A DNA stretch of 20,759 bases from JACQFZ01 sp041485885 (GCA_041485885.1 JBGPKL010000063.1:1-20759), one strand, 5' to 3'. Numbered from the stretch's first letter, positions 13,340 to 20,759 are shown. Translations and numbers: made by a program. The notes: generated from the letters alone by a model not told the origin.

Positions 13340-13645
13340 ATGGCCACTAAAGGTAAGCTTCTTGAACCGATTCACCCGGGAGAAATTCTGTTCGAAGAAT
13401 TCATGAAGCCGCTTGGGATCAGCATTAATCAGCTCGCTCGCGACATCGCGGTTCCACCGGGACGAATCAGCGCCGTCGTCAATGGACAGCGCGCGATCTC
13501 CGCCGATACCGCGCTGCGGCTCGGTAGGTATTTCGGTGTTTCGCCCGAAGTGTGGATTGGTCTGCAGGGAGACTACGATCTACGAGTTGCGCAGCGAACG
13601 GTCGGCCAGGAAGTTGAGAAGCGGGTACATCGACACGTTGCCTGA
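13340..13645 (+). CDS. higA: HigA-family antitoxin, XRE-type HTH
   Basis: 101 residues. IHPGEILFEEFMKPLGISINQLA introduces a helix-turn-helix whose recognition helix lies in PPGRISAVVNGQRAIS, followed by ADTALRLGRYFGVSPEVWIGLQ. This is the HigA/VapI antitoxin pattern. GAGGT lies six bases upstream of the ATG, so translation follows higB on one transcript. It should neutralise HigB and repress the operon. The C-terminus (RTVGQEVEKRVHRHVA) is intact in length. Confidence 0.9.
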   Translation: MATKGKLLEPIHPGEILFEEFMKPLGISINQLARDIAVPPGRISAVVNGQRAISADTALRLGRYFGVSPEVWIGLQGDYDLRVAQRTVGQEVEKRVHRHVA

Positions 13646-13652
13646 CGAGCCG

Positions 13653-13793
13653 CTAACCGGAGCGATCCAGTCGACGCAACGTATGAGCGCTTCGACGTAG
13701 TGCTCGGGTAATCGAAGTCGGCGTAGCATGTGCTATGCGCACGATATGAAACCTGTCGCGTCGCGCTGCCGCGACGAACTCGACTCCCTTCAC
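13653..13793 (-). pseudogene. Truncated RelE/ParE-family toxin partner
   Basis: A GTG at 13793-13791 overlaps the stop of the upstream antitoxin gene (GTGA), exactly where the toxin of this module should begin. It encodes VKGVEFVAAARRD, matching the first strand and helix of ParE/RelE toxins in this module class. Family similarity then ceases at RFHIVRIAHA, which is the edge of a palindromic-repeat copy (13723-13748). An unrelated frame follows to TAG 13655-13653. The toxin body of roughly 80 residues is missing, so the toxin is dead. Confidence 0.6.
13723..13748. repeat. Decayed half-copy of the 16315 palindrome
   Basis: GTAGCATGTGCTATGCGCAC and the following GATATGA match the left arm and loop start of the perfect hairpin at 16315-16372, with few substitutions. 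The right arm is absent here. It sits exactly where the toxin remnant loses its similarity to ParE proteins. Confidence 0.6.
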
Positions 13794-14017
13794 CGAGTCA
13801 AACGCCGCGCTTCCGCAAACACATCCTTGGCGGCGTAAGCTTGCATCTCTCCGCGGTCAAATGCCGCAACGCGTTCTTCGATCTCTTTGGCCCAAGCCGC
13901 TTCAATATCGGCAAGTGGAGAGTGCAACGACTCGATCAACGTCTCCGCAAGTTTGGCTCGTTCCTCAGTCGCCAATTCTCGGGCCTGACGTTCGATTTCT
14001 TTTAGAGAAGCAGCCAT
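13790..14017 (-). CDS. Addiction-module antitoxin (PF09720-like), toxin partner broken
   Basis: 75 residues from ATG 14017, with GAGGTG about six bases upstream. MAASLKEIERQARELATEERAKLAETLIESL, followed by IEAAWAKEIEERVAAFDRGE, is characteristic of the putative addiction-module component family, whose members are short helical antitoxins with a conserved W-x-x-E-I-E-x-R. The partner normally follows in the same operon with a 4-base overlap. The overlap is present here, but the toxin ends after about 13 codons. A surviving antitoxin without toxin may now be neutral or may protect against related plasmid toxins. It lies 73 bases downstream of the thiolase gene, on the same strand. Confidence 0.75.
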   Translation of the reverse strand: MAASLKEIERQARELATEERAKLAETLIESLHSPLADIEAAWAKEIEERVAAFDRGEMQAYAAKDVFAEARRLTR

Positions 14018-14090
14018 ATTGCACCTCTGTTGTTTAAGGAGTGGGCGTACATCGCTTGTCGCCCGCGGGTTGCAGGAGCGCGACTTCAGA

Positions 14091-15398
14091 TCAATCCAAG
14101 CGTTCCAGAATGGTGGAGATACCCATTCCGGCGCCGATGCACTGGGTGGCGAGACCGTAACGCGTCCGGCTGCGGCGCAATTCCTTCGCCACCGTGAGTA
14201 CCAACCGCGCACCCGTCGCCCCAATCGGATGGCCGATGCCGATCGAGCCGCCATTGACGTTCACCTTGTCGGCCGCGATGCCGAGCTCCCGAATCGAAGG
14301 CAGCACCTGGGCAGCAAAGGCTTCGTTGAACTCGACCCGATCGATCTTCTCCGCGCCGATGCCCGCGTGCTTCAGCGCCTTCTTGGTGGAGACGACCGGA
14401 CCGAGGCCCATGATCTGTGGTTTGACGCCGCCGACGCCGAGGCCGATGACGCGCGCGAGCGGCGAGAGCCCGAGCGCGAGCGCCTTCTTTTCGCTCATCA
14501 GCAAACAGGCCGAGACGCCGTCATTGGTGGGGCATGAGTTGCCGGCCGTCACCCGCACCTCTTTGCCGCCGAAGCTCTGTACGCCCTTGATCGCGGGCAG
14601 GGTCGCGAGCTTTTCGGCCGTCGTGTCGGGGCGCAGACATTCGTCGCGATCGAAGGTGATCATCGGTCCCTGCTCGTTTTCGAGCCAATTGCCGTCGTTG
14701 TCGTAGACCGGGTTTTCGACTTCGAGCGCGACGATCTCGTCTTTGTACACGCCGCGTTCGTAAGCGGCGGCTAGGCGGCGATGGCTCGCGGCGGAAAACT
14801 CGTCGAGCTCCCGGCGGGTCAAATCGTACATCTCGACCACGTTCTGTGCGGTCTGCGGCATGTTCTGCAGCGGCGTGGAGTTCAGGATGTAATCCGGAAT
14901 CGGGACCGAGAAGTACTCGCGGTGATCGGGCGCCATCGAACGCTGCACGTCGTTCATTTCGACCCAGCGCTTGTTGGCGCTCAGTACGCGCGATACCGGT
15001 TGGCTCGCAGCGCCGCTCGGCATCAGCGTGCGGCCCATGCGTTCGACCCCGAGCGCGATGCCGCACTCGATCGAGCCCACCGCGATCGCCATCGCCACGC
15101 GATGCAGCGTCTCCATGCTGGCACCGCACTGGCGATTGCTGCTGAAATTGGGAACCTCGAACGGCAGCCCTGCCAAGCGCGCAACGGTTCCGAGGCGGCC
15201 GTACTCGCTCGCCGGGCTTACCGTGCCCATGCCGATGTCTTCGATCATGCGATCTTGGACTTTCGGGTTGCGATCGAGCAGGGCACGCAAGACCTTCGCG
15301 CCCGCTTCATCGAGGCGGGTTGCAACGAGTTTGCCGCGCGCTCCACGACCGAAGGCGCTACGCATACCATCGACGATGACGACGTTCTGAAGTCCCAT
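14091..15398 (-). CDS. Acetyl-CoA C-acyltransferase (thiolase)
   Basis: 435 residues. Active-site elements are all present: nucleophile Cys91 in SSNRQCGASMET, NEAFA (358-362), His390 in GIGHPIGATGAR, and the second cysteine Cys420 in TQCIGAGMG. The N-terminal VVIVDGMRSAFGRGARGKL and a loop region (about 120-250) fit FadI-like degradative thiolases rather than the short biosynthetic PhaA type. That choice is a judgement from length and wording. It cleaves 3-ketoacyl-CoA with CoA at the end of beta-oxidation. GGAGAAAG precedes the ATG. No fadJ-type partner is adjacent; the upstream side is a non-coding interval and the downstream side is the antitoxin. Confidence 0.9.
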   Translation of the reverse strand: MGLQNVVIVDGMRSAFGRGARGKLVATRLDEAGAKVLRALLDRNPKVQDRMIEDIGMGTVSPASEYGRLGTVARLAGLPFEVPNFSSNRQCGASMETLHRVAMAIAVGSIECGIALGVERMGRTLMPSGAASQPVSRVLSANKRWVEMNDVQRSMAPDHREYFSVPIPDYILNSTPLQNMPQTAQNVVEMYDLTRRELDEFSAASHRRLAAAYERGVYKDEIVALEVENPVYDNDGNWLENEQGPMITFDRDECLRPDTTAEKLATLPAIKGVQSFGGKEVRVTAGNSCPTNDGVSACLLMSEKKALALGLSPLARVIGLGVGGVKPQIMGLGPVVSTKKALKHAGIGAEKIDRVEFNEAFAAQVLPSIRELGIAADKVNVNGGSIGIGHPIGATGARLVLTVAKELRRSRTRYGLATQCIGAGMGISTILERLD

Positions 15399-15758
15399 GG
15401 TTCTTTCTCCGAATCTTCGGTTTCTGTCGGCCTATCTCCGGCCGCGGGCGGTGTCCGCGAGCAATCGAGCGTCTAGCTACCGATTCGACCGGGGCGACGT
15501 GTTTACATATTGCACGGGACCATGGGCATTGTGCAACGCGGTCATGCCGCGAACCATTTTTTCGCCGACGCGGGCGACCACGATCATCCGCAAGCGAAGA
15601 TCAAACTAACGGTGATCAAACCGAGTTGCCGCTGTGAACGAATGCATTCTTTTCAAAAGTATTCGAGCCTGGCCCCTTCGATGCTTCTCGCTTCTTCCTG
15701 ATACGCTTGTTATAGTTTTTGAGAGTCGTGTGCCAAGGTTGGCAAGCAAGGAGTTGTC
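15399..15758. other. Non-coding interval between divergent thiolase and lipoprotein genes
   Basis: About 360 bases. It must hold both promoters. A -10-like TATAGT lies at 15711-15716 for the lipoprotein gene, without a good -35, and AAGGAG sits just before its ATG. No RNA gene, repeat or credible frame was seen. Confidence 0.4.
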
Positions 15759-16262
15759 ATGAAGCCCTCTCTATCGATCATCGCGGTGTATACGGTGTTG
15801 TTGATTTCGTGCGGCCCAGGAAGCGGACAGCCCGAGCAAGCCTCGGCTCCCGGTGCATCACCGGCTGACCCCTCGTCTCCTGTCAGCATGGCGGGAGGGT
15901 GGAGCGGAACGGCGATGGACTCGCAAGGTGCCGTGGTCGTGACGTGGGCCTTGGATCAGACGGATACCAGCGTTTCTGGAACTGTGAGCACGCGAGCCGT
16001 CGATCCAACCGACGGCTCGTGCAACTCCTGTCATCGGAACAAAACCGGCACGTTCTCGGGAACGATGATCGGCAACACACTAACGTTGACGATGTTCTTT
16101 CCCTCCGGAACCTCCACCGACCCGACACCCATTTGCACCGCTACGCTCAGCGGCACCGGATCAAGCGTGTCTCCAGGAGCGTTTAACGCTGTGTACTCCG
16201 GCTCAGACTCGTGCGAAGGCCCGTTCATGAACGGGACGCTCACGATGACGCATCAACCATAG
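15759..16262 (+). CDS. Small lipoprotein of unknown function with a CxxCH motif
   Basis: 167 residues. The hydrophobic N-terminus ends in the lipobox LISC with Cys18, followed by a Gly/Ser/Pro-rich linker to about residue 44. The mature domain is beta-strand rich (GGWSGTAMDSQGAVVVTWALDQTDTSVSGTV and TGTFSGTMIGNTLTLTMFF), resembling small beta-barrel lipoproteins that report or stabilise envelope state. CNSCH (88-92) matches the c-type haem-binding pattern, and two further cysteines follow (126 and 152). AAGGAG supports the ATG. I do not recognise a named family. It converges on the molybdenum hydroxylase genes. Confidence 0.75.
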   Translation: MKPSLSIIAVYTVLLISCGPGSGQPEQASAPGASPADPSSPVSMAGGWSGTAMDSQGAVVVTWALDQTDTSVSGTVSTRAVDPTDGSCNSCHRNKTGTFSGTMIGNTLTLTMFFPSGTSTDPTPICTATLSGTGSSVSPGAFNAVYSGSDSCEGPFMNGTLTMTHQP

Positions 16263-16314
16263 CGCGAAGTGACGCAGCTTTTTATATGGGTGCCTGCTGA
16301 AGTCGAGCAGTCGA

Positions 16315-16372
16315 GGTAGCGTGCGCCATGCGCACGGTATGATAAGGAATCGTGCGCATGGCGCACGCTACC
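16315..16372. repeat. Perfect long palindrome between convergent genes
   Basis: Two 22-base arms (16315-16336 and 16351-16372) are exact reverse complements around a 14-base loop (16337-16350). The arm begins GGTAGCGTGCGCCATGCGCA. It sits between the lipoprotein and hydroxylase genes, which converge, so it could serve as a bidirectional terminator. There is no T-run, and the left half recurs in decayed form at 13723-13748, so it is better called an intergenic palindromic repeat. Similar GTAGCGTGCGCCATGCGCAC units are scattered in proteobacterial genomes. The rest of 16263-16494 shows nothing else. Confidence 0.85.
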
Positions 16373-16494
16373 ACCGCCGTATAAATGATGGCTTGAGTCT
16401 GATACGTACGGCGAGTCGATCCGGTCGGTCGTGGCATTGTTGGGTACACTTGCCTCTGCGCACAAACGTTCGGGAGTGAGCCCGCGGGCCTCGC

Positions 16495-18609
16495 TCAGCG
16501 TTCCATCGCCTGCGCGATGCGCTCCGGGGTGAGCGGAAGATGCCGCGCGCGCACACCGAGCGCGTGCTGCAGCGCGTTCGCGATCGCCGCTGCGGTCGGG
16601 CCGGCGGCGCATTCGCCGGCGCCGAGCGGTCGCAGCTCGGGATGGTCGATGAGTATCACGTCGATCTCGGGCACCTCGGAGAAGCCGAGGATCGGATAAT
16701 CCTCCCACGAGCGCGTGCGCACGCCGTTCGTATCCCAGCGCAGCGCTTCCTTCAACGTCCAGCTCGCCGCCTGCACGATGCCGCCCTCGATCTGATTGCG
16801 CAGACCGTCGGGGTTGATGATTTCGCCCGCGTCGACCGCGGCGACACAGCGCTTGAGTTTGACTTGCTCCGCGACTTCGATTTCCATCACGACCGCGCAA
16901 TACGCCGCCGCGTTCTTGTAGCGCGCAAAGCCGATGCCGCGGCCATGGCGCCCGTCGCTCGTTGCGCCCGCGATCCAACCCGACGCGCGCGCGGCGGTCT
17001 CGATCACCGCTCGTGCGCGCGGGTCCTCCAGGTGTGCGAGGCGAAATGCAACGGGGTCGACACCGGCCGCCGCGGCCAACTCGTCCATGAACGATTCGAT
17101 CGCGAAGACATTCGCGTAACCACCGAGCGCGCGCAGCGCGGAAACACGCAGCACCGGTTCCTGCACGACGTGCAGCGCGATTTGTCGGTTCGGCAAAACA
17201 TACAGCGGGATCGAGTTACGCCCACCGCCGCCGCCGAACTGCATCGGCACGTCGACGGGCGTCGAGGGCGCGTGCGGCGTCGCGAGATGCCAGGCGGCGA
17301 GCAGGTTCACGCCTTCGCGCGGCGTCGGGCGAGTGGAATGGGGTTGGCTCCACACGTCGTGTTGCCACTCGACGATGCGGCCGCTCGCATCGAGACCGCC
17401 CGCGAGCTGCACCAGCATCGCCGCGCCGCAGGGCGAGCAGGCGAGCTCGTCCTCGCGTGTCCATTGCACGAGCACCGGACGCCCGCACGCACGCGCGAGC
17501 AGCGCCGCATCGAGCGCGACGTCGTCGGCGCCGTTGTGGCCGTAGCAGCCGGCGCCGTCGCGATGGATCACCGCGATCGATTCGATCGGCATGCCGAGCG
17601 CGCGCGCCAGATGCCCGCGCAGAAAAAAGACGCCCTGGCTATGCGACCACACCGTAAGCTCGCCATCAGTGTAGTGCGCGGCGGCGCACGACGGGCCGAT
17701 CGAGGCGTGCGCGATGTAGGGCCGCGAATAGCTCGCCGCCAGTCGCTTCGCGACGGGCGCGGCGGCGGCGTTTGCGGAATCGATCTGCACGCGCTCGCTC
17801 TTAAGCAGCGGGAGCAGTTCACGGATCTCGCGCGACTCGGGGAGACTCGCCTGATCCTTCCAGCGCGCCGCCGCGCGCGCCGCGTCGAGCGCCTTCACCG
17901 CTTGCTCCTCGCGCTCGGCGCACACACCGACGAAACTGCCGTCGACAACGATTGCGACCACGCCCGGAAGTGCGCGCACTTTGTCGGCGTCGAGCGAGAC
18001 GAGGCGCGCTGAGTACGACGGCGGGCGCAGCACCCGAGCGTGCAGCATGTCAGGCAACTCGATGTCGTGGATGAAAGCGGCGCCGGTGAATTTCGCCGCG
18101 AGATCGAGGCGAGGAACGCTCGTCCCGATCACGGTGCGCGCTTGCGCGGGCTTCGCCGCGATCGAACCGCTCGCCTCGCGCGCGAGACTCACCTCCGCCG
18201 CGAGCTCCCAGTAGCTGGTGCGCACGTCGGTGCCGGGGACAAAGATCTCGCCGTCGCGAACGACGAGATCTTCGCGGCGGACTTCGAGTTTGATGGCGGC
18301 CGCCTCGACAAACAGATGCCGCACCTCCGCGCACACCGCGCGCATCGCGCGTCCGCCCTGCTCGATCGACATGCTGCCCGAAGTGACGCCTTCGTTCGGC
18401 GTGCGCGTGGTGTCGCCCGACACGATCGTGAGTTGTTGCAGCGAGACTTCCAACTCCTCAGCAGCGATCTGCGCGATCGCCGTCGCGATGCCCTGTCCGA
18501 TCTCGACCTTGCCGCTGAATACGGTGACCCTGCGGTCGGCGTCGAAGCGGACCCAGCGATCGAGGCGCGGATTCGCGGCGAGACTGGCGGGAAGTTTCGG
18601 CGAATTCAT
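16495..18609 (-). CDS. Molybdopterin-binding subunit of a xanthine dehydrogenase-family hydroxylase (IorB/NicB-like)
   Basis: 704 residues. Family marks are GKVEIGQGIATAIAQIAAEEL near the N-terminus, DTTRTPNEGVTSGSMSI, the GGGGGRNSIPLY loop, and a C-terminal GAGECAAGPTAAAIANAL whose Glu666 is the likely catalytic base of molybdenum hydroxylases. The middle region, with RPSYSAR- and YSRPYIAHASIGPSCA-like patches, fits the two-domain large subunit. There is no Tat leader, unlike several periplasmic members, so a cytoplasmic location is likely. It hydroxylates an aromatic heterocycle or aldehyde using water, but the substrate is not deducible. It is followed upstream by the iron-sulfur subunit with a seven-base gap. 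No FAD subunit is present, as in isoquinoline oxidoreductase. Confidence 0.85.
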   Translation of the reverse strand: MNSPKLPASLAANPRLDRWVRFDADRRVTVFSGKVEIGQGIATAIAQIAAEELEVSLQQLTIVSGDTTRTPNEGVTSGSMSIEQGGRAMRAVCAEVRHLFVEAAAIKLEVRREDLVVRDGEIFVPGTDVRTSYWELAAEVSLAREASGSIAAKPAQARTVIGTSVPRLDLAAKFTGAAFIHDIELPDMLHARVLRPPSYSARLVSLDADKVRALPGVVAIVVDGSFVGVCAEREEQAVKALDAARAAARWKDQASLPESREIRELLPLLKSERVQIDSANAAAAPVAKRLAASYSRPYIAHASIGPSCAAAHYTDGELTVWSHSQGVFFLRGHLARALGMPIESIAVIHRDGAGCYGHNGADDVALDAALLARACGRPVLVQWTREDELACSPCGAAMLVQLAGGLDASGRIVEWQHDVWSQPHSTRPTPREGVNLLAAWHLATPHAPSTPVDVPMQFGGGGGRNSIPLYVLPNRQIALHVVQEPVLRVSALRALGGYANVFAIESFMDELAAAAGVDPVAFRLAHLEDPRARAVIETAARASGWIAGATSDGRHGRGIGFARYKNAAAYCAVVMEIEVAEQVKLKRCVAAVDAGEIINPDGLRNQIEGGIVQAASWTLKEALRWDTNGVRTRSWEDYPILGFSEVPEIDVILIDHPELRPLGAGECAAGPTAAAIANALQHALGVRARHLPLTPERIAQAMER

Positions 18610-18616
18610 CGCGTCG

Positions 18617-19075
18617 TCATTTCGCGGCGCGCGCGATTGCGCGCAGAATGCGCGTGTGCGAACCGCAGCGGCACAGGTGGCGCTCGAGCGCTGCGGTGAT
18701 CTCGGCCTTGCCCGGCGCGGGGTTGCGCGCGAGCAGCGCAGCCGCCGACATTAGGATGCCGTTGATGCAATAGCCGCATTGGGCTGCCTGTTCCGATACG
18801 AACGCGCTCTGTAAGGGATGTGGCTTTTCGGGGGAACCCAGGCCCTCGATAGTGGTGATCTTGCGGCCGACCGCGGCGGAGAGCGGCAGATCGCAGGACT
18901 GCACCGCGCGACCGTCGACGAGCACCGTGCACGCACCACAATGGCCGGCCGCGCAGCCGGCGCGCACGCCCTTGAGCTGAAGGTCGTTGCGCAGGATGTA
19001 GAGTAGCGGCGTGCCCGGCTCGGCCTCGACCGAGTGCTCGCTACCGTTGACGTTCAGGGTGTAGTGCGCTGGCAT
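18617..19075 (-). CDS. [2Fe-2S] subunit of the molybdenum hydroxylase (IorA-like)
   Basis: 152 residues. Cys41, Cys46, Cys49 and Cys61 form the plant-ferredoxin-type cluster (CAAGHCGAC...C). Cys100, Cys103, Cys135 and Cys137 form the helical second cluster (CGYC...CRC). Length and arrangement match the small subunit of isoquinoline 1-oxidoreductase, carbon monoxide dehydrogenase and nicotinate dehydrogenase families. It passes electrons from the molybdenum subunit to an external acceptor. It is the first gene of a two-gene operon. No Shine-Dalgarno is visible before the ATG. Confidence 0.9.
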   Translation of the reverse strand: MPAHYTLNVNGSEHSVEAEPGTPLLYILRNDLQLKGVRAGCAAGHCGACTVLVDGRAVQSCDLPLSAAVGRKITTIEGLGSPEKPHPLQSAFVSEQAAQCGYCINGILMSAAALLARNPAPGKAEITAALERHLCRCGSHTRILRAIARAAK

Positions 19076-19397
19076 GGGAAGAGCGCGAATACCACGGCAA
19101 AGTACTTTTTGCGGATTGTCATGGCGGCCGGATTATAACAGCCGCCCGTCGATATCGCCGCGCTCGTGTGCACGCTGCGCAGGCGTGCCGCTTGCGATAT
19201 TGTTGGCGCAGGGGCCGAAGGGCGCCGAGTAATGGGCCGTGTCGCGTTAGATTTATTTTCCTGGCACCCTTTAAGAATCCCGCGGTATGTGCTCGATGCT
19301 TTAGAATCACATTCGGAATTCGCCGCACTAGCTGCTAAGACGGCGTGCACGAGACCGAGCATCGAACGGTCTTTTCTGCAAACATTTGGAAACCACT
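19076..19397. other. Divergent promoter region between IorA-like and enolase-superfamily genes
   Basis: About 320 bases with no gene. A perfect TATAAT on the minus strand (19132-19137) lies about 57 bases before the IorA-like ATG and is a good -10, but the -35 zone is a poor match. A TAGAAT (19302-19307) is a weaker candidate for the plus-strand gene. Divergent layout suits a shared regulator, but none is encoded here. Confidence 0.4.
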
Positions 19398-20516
19398 ATG
19401 AACCACGCCGCCCCCGGCTCTTTGAAGTTGCAGGAACTAAAGATTCGCGATATCCGCGTGCGCGCGGTGGCCGCACCGATGAAGCGTCCGCTCGCCACGA
19501 GCGCGGGCGCCGTGACGGTGGCGCCGCTGGTGCTGCTCGATCTCGAGACCGACGGCGGCGTCGTCGGCCGGTCCTACCTCTTCGCCATCGGCAAGCACAA
19601 CCTTGCGCCGATCGTGAAGCTCGTGGAAGCGATGGCGCAAATGGTGAAGGGCGACGCCGTGGCGCCTTTCGACATCGAGCGCAAGCTCCGCCAGCGGTAT
19701 GCGCTGCTCGGTGTTCACAACATCGTGCTCTTCGCCATGGCCGGCATCGACATGGCGGCTTGGGACGCGCTTGCGCGCGCGCTCGGCCAGCCGCTCGTGC
19801 GCCTGCTCGGCGCCACGCCCCGCCCGATCCCGGCGTACAACTCCAAGGGACTCGGCATCCAGCCGCGCGCGGCGGTGGAAAAGGAAGCGGTCGAGCTCGT
19901 GGAAGAAGGCTTCAGTGCGGTGAAGCTGCGTCTCGGCCGGCCGGACGCGCGCGAGGATCTCGACGTGCTGAGGGCCGTGCGCAAGGCGATCGGCCCCGGC
20001 GTGCGTTTGATGGTCGACTTCAACCAGGCGCTCACGGTCGCCGAGGCGCTCAAGCGCGGGCGTATGATCGACGCCGAAGGCGGTGTCGAGTGGATCGAAG
20101 AGCCAATCCGCGCCGACGACTTCGCCGGTTGCGCGCGCATCGCGCGCGAGCTGGCGACGCCGATCCAGATCGGCGAGAACTTCATGGGGCCGGAGCAGGC
20201 GGCGCAGACGATCGCCGCAGGCGCTTGCGATTTCGTCATGCCCGACGCCCAACGCATCGGCGGCGTGACCGGCTGGATGCGCGCGGCGGCGCTGGCGCAC
20301 AGCGCCGGCATGGAGATGTCGAGCCATCTCTTCCCCGAGGTGAGCGCGCATCTCCTGGCGGCGACGCCGACCTGCCATTGGCTCGAATATGTCGACTGGG
20401 CCGATGCGGTGCTCGCCGAGCCGACCCGCATCGAGAACGGTCACGCCATCATCGCCGACCGGCCCGGCAGCGGCGTGGACTGGAACGAGGAGGCGGTCGC
20501 GCGCTACGCCGCCTGA
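19398..20516 (+). CDS. Mandelate racemase/muconate lactonizing enzyme-family protein (enolase superfamily)
   Basis: 372 residues from ATG 19398. TTG 19386 would add four. The C-terminal barrel shows Lys166 and Arg168 in AVKLRLGRPDARED, metal ligands Asp197 (VDFNQ), Glu224 (WIEEP) and Glu250 (IGENF), Asp273 (MPDAQRIGG) and the His300 of SSHLFPE. This follows the mandelate racemase pattern, but the second Lys of KxK is Arg here. The His of the His-Asp dyad is present, so a proton-abstracting reaction on an alpha-hydroxy or sugar acid is plausible. The N-terminal capping domain begins at LQELKIRDIRVRAVA. Substrate unknown. It is followed by a dehydrogenase gene 64 bases on. Confidence 0.85.
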   Translation: MNHAAPGSLKLQELKIRDIRVRAVAAPMKRPLATSAGAVTVAPLVLLDLETDGGVVGRSYLFAIGKHNLAPIVKLVEAMAQMVKGDAVAPFDIERKLRQRYALLGVHNIVLFAMAGIDMAAWDALARALGQPLVRLLGATPRPIPAYNSKGLGIQPRAAVEKEAVELVEEGFSAVKLRLGRPDAREDLDVLRAVRKAIGPGVRLMVDFNQALTVAEALKRGRMIDAEGGVEWIEEPIRADDFAGCARIARELATPIQIGENFMGPEQAAQTIAAGACDFVMPDAQRIGGVTGWMRAAALAHSAGMEMSSHLFPEVSAHLLAATPTCHWLEYVDWADAVLAEPTRIENGHAIIADRPGSGVDWNEEAVARYAA

Positions 20517-20580
20517 TGTTCGATAGCGTAGGGAAAAGGGATCGATTGATTAACACTCACTACAAACATTGGAAACTGCT

Positions 20581-20759
20581 ATGAACAACACTGTCTCCAG
20601 CTCTTTTCTGCAACTGCGCTCGCTTATTAAAAAAAGCGGCGAGCTTGAGCTTACCCTTGCGCAAGTGCCCATGGTCGAACCGGCGGCGGATGAAGTCGTC
20701 GTGCGGATCGAAGCATCGCCGCTTAATCCGTCCGACTTGGGGCTTTTGTTGGGCGCGGC
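20581..20759 (+). CDS. Start of a medium-chain dehydrogenase/reductase (partial)
   Basis: The first 59 residues run off the right edge. After a short N-terminus (MNNTVSSSFLQLRSLIKKSG), the segment LELTLAQVPMVEPAADEVVVRIEASPLNPSDLGLLLG matches the catalytic-domain entry of zinc-binding alcohol dehydrogenase/quinone oxidoreductase-type MDR proteins. The NPSDLG wording is typical of the quinone-reductase-like branch, where the zinc cysteine is lost. The cofactor-binding domain lies beyond the window. Its start region closely resembles that of the preceding gene. Confidence 0.75.
   Translation, partial: MNNTVSSSFLQLRSLIKKSGELELTLAQVPMVEPAADEVVVRIEASPLNPSDLGLLLGA

Noticed and set aside
16540..18012. 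A long plus-strand open frame of 490 codons opposite the molybdenum hydroxylase gene
   Set aside because: It is antisense to a gene with clear family motifs, is extremely rich in Arg and His, and has no recognisable domain. It arises from high-GC codon usage on the other strand.
19437..20444. A 335-codon minus-strand open frame opposite the enolase-superfamily gene
   Set aside because: It is antisense to a gene with conserved catalytic residues, and its composition (His/Arg/Asp-rich) is typical of shadow frames.

Overview
The window looks like a chromosomal segment of a high-GC Gram-negative proteobacterium, most likely beta or gamma. Evidence for this is the lipoprotein and Tat-type leaders, Shine-Dalgarno starts, a molybdenum hydroxylase pair, a FadI/thiolase-type enzyme and an acyltransferase tail. 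No taxonomic marker is present, so the assignment is an inference. No rRNA, tRNA, CRISPR array, transposase or integrase was seen.

Layout. The left edge (1-3571) has an acyltransferase tail, a lipoprotein-like alpha/beta hydrolase, a compact hicB-hicA pair, a Tat-exported NAD(P)-binding protein and a membrane-anchored beta-propeller. The middle (3582-14017) is an accessory region crowded with small toxin-antitoxin (TA) genes and gene debris. It holds an orphan BrnA-like antitoxin, a TumE-TumA pair, an MNT-HEPN pair, higB-higA and an addiction-module antitoxin whose toxin is broken. It also holds two unknown membrane proteins, an HNH-like protein and a translationally coupled phosphoribosyltransferase-SLOG pair of markedly lower GC. 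Remnants of moaD (two fragments plus one intact gene), a BNR-repeat protein, class III alcohol dehydrogenase and a YHYH-domain gene lie between these cassettes. The right side (14091-20759) returns to orderly metabolic genes: a thiolase, a small lipoprotein, a two-subunit molybdenum hydroxylase, an enolase-superfamily protein and the start of a medium-chain dehydrogenase.

How it fits together. The repeated motif of the accessory region is a small cassette lying between partial copies of a resident gene. TumE-TumA and MNT-HEPN alternate with three moaD copies. The PRTase-SLOG pair lies between two direct copies of the 3' part of a YHYH gene. This suggests insertion or recombination through duplicated host segments rather than classical transposition. 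The most interesting candidate system is the PRTase-SLOG pair (10425-11566), which has the hallmarks of a nucleotide-based signalling or defence module but which I cannot assign to a characterised system. The unknown membrane genes and the HNH-like protein (7047-9791) are a second, weaker candidate.
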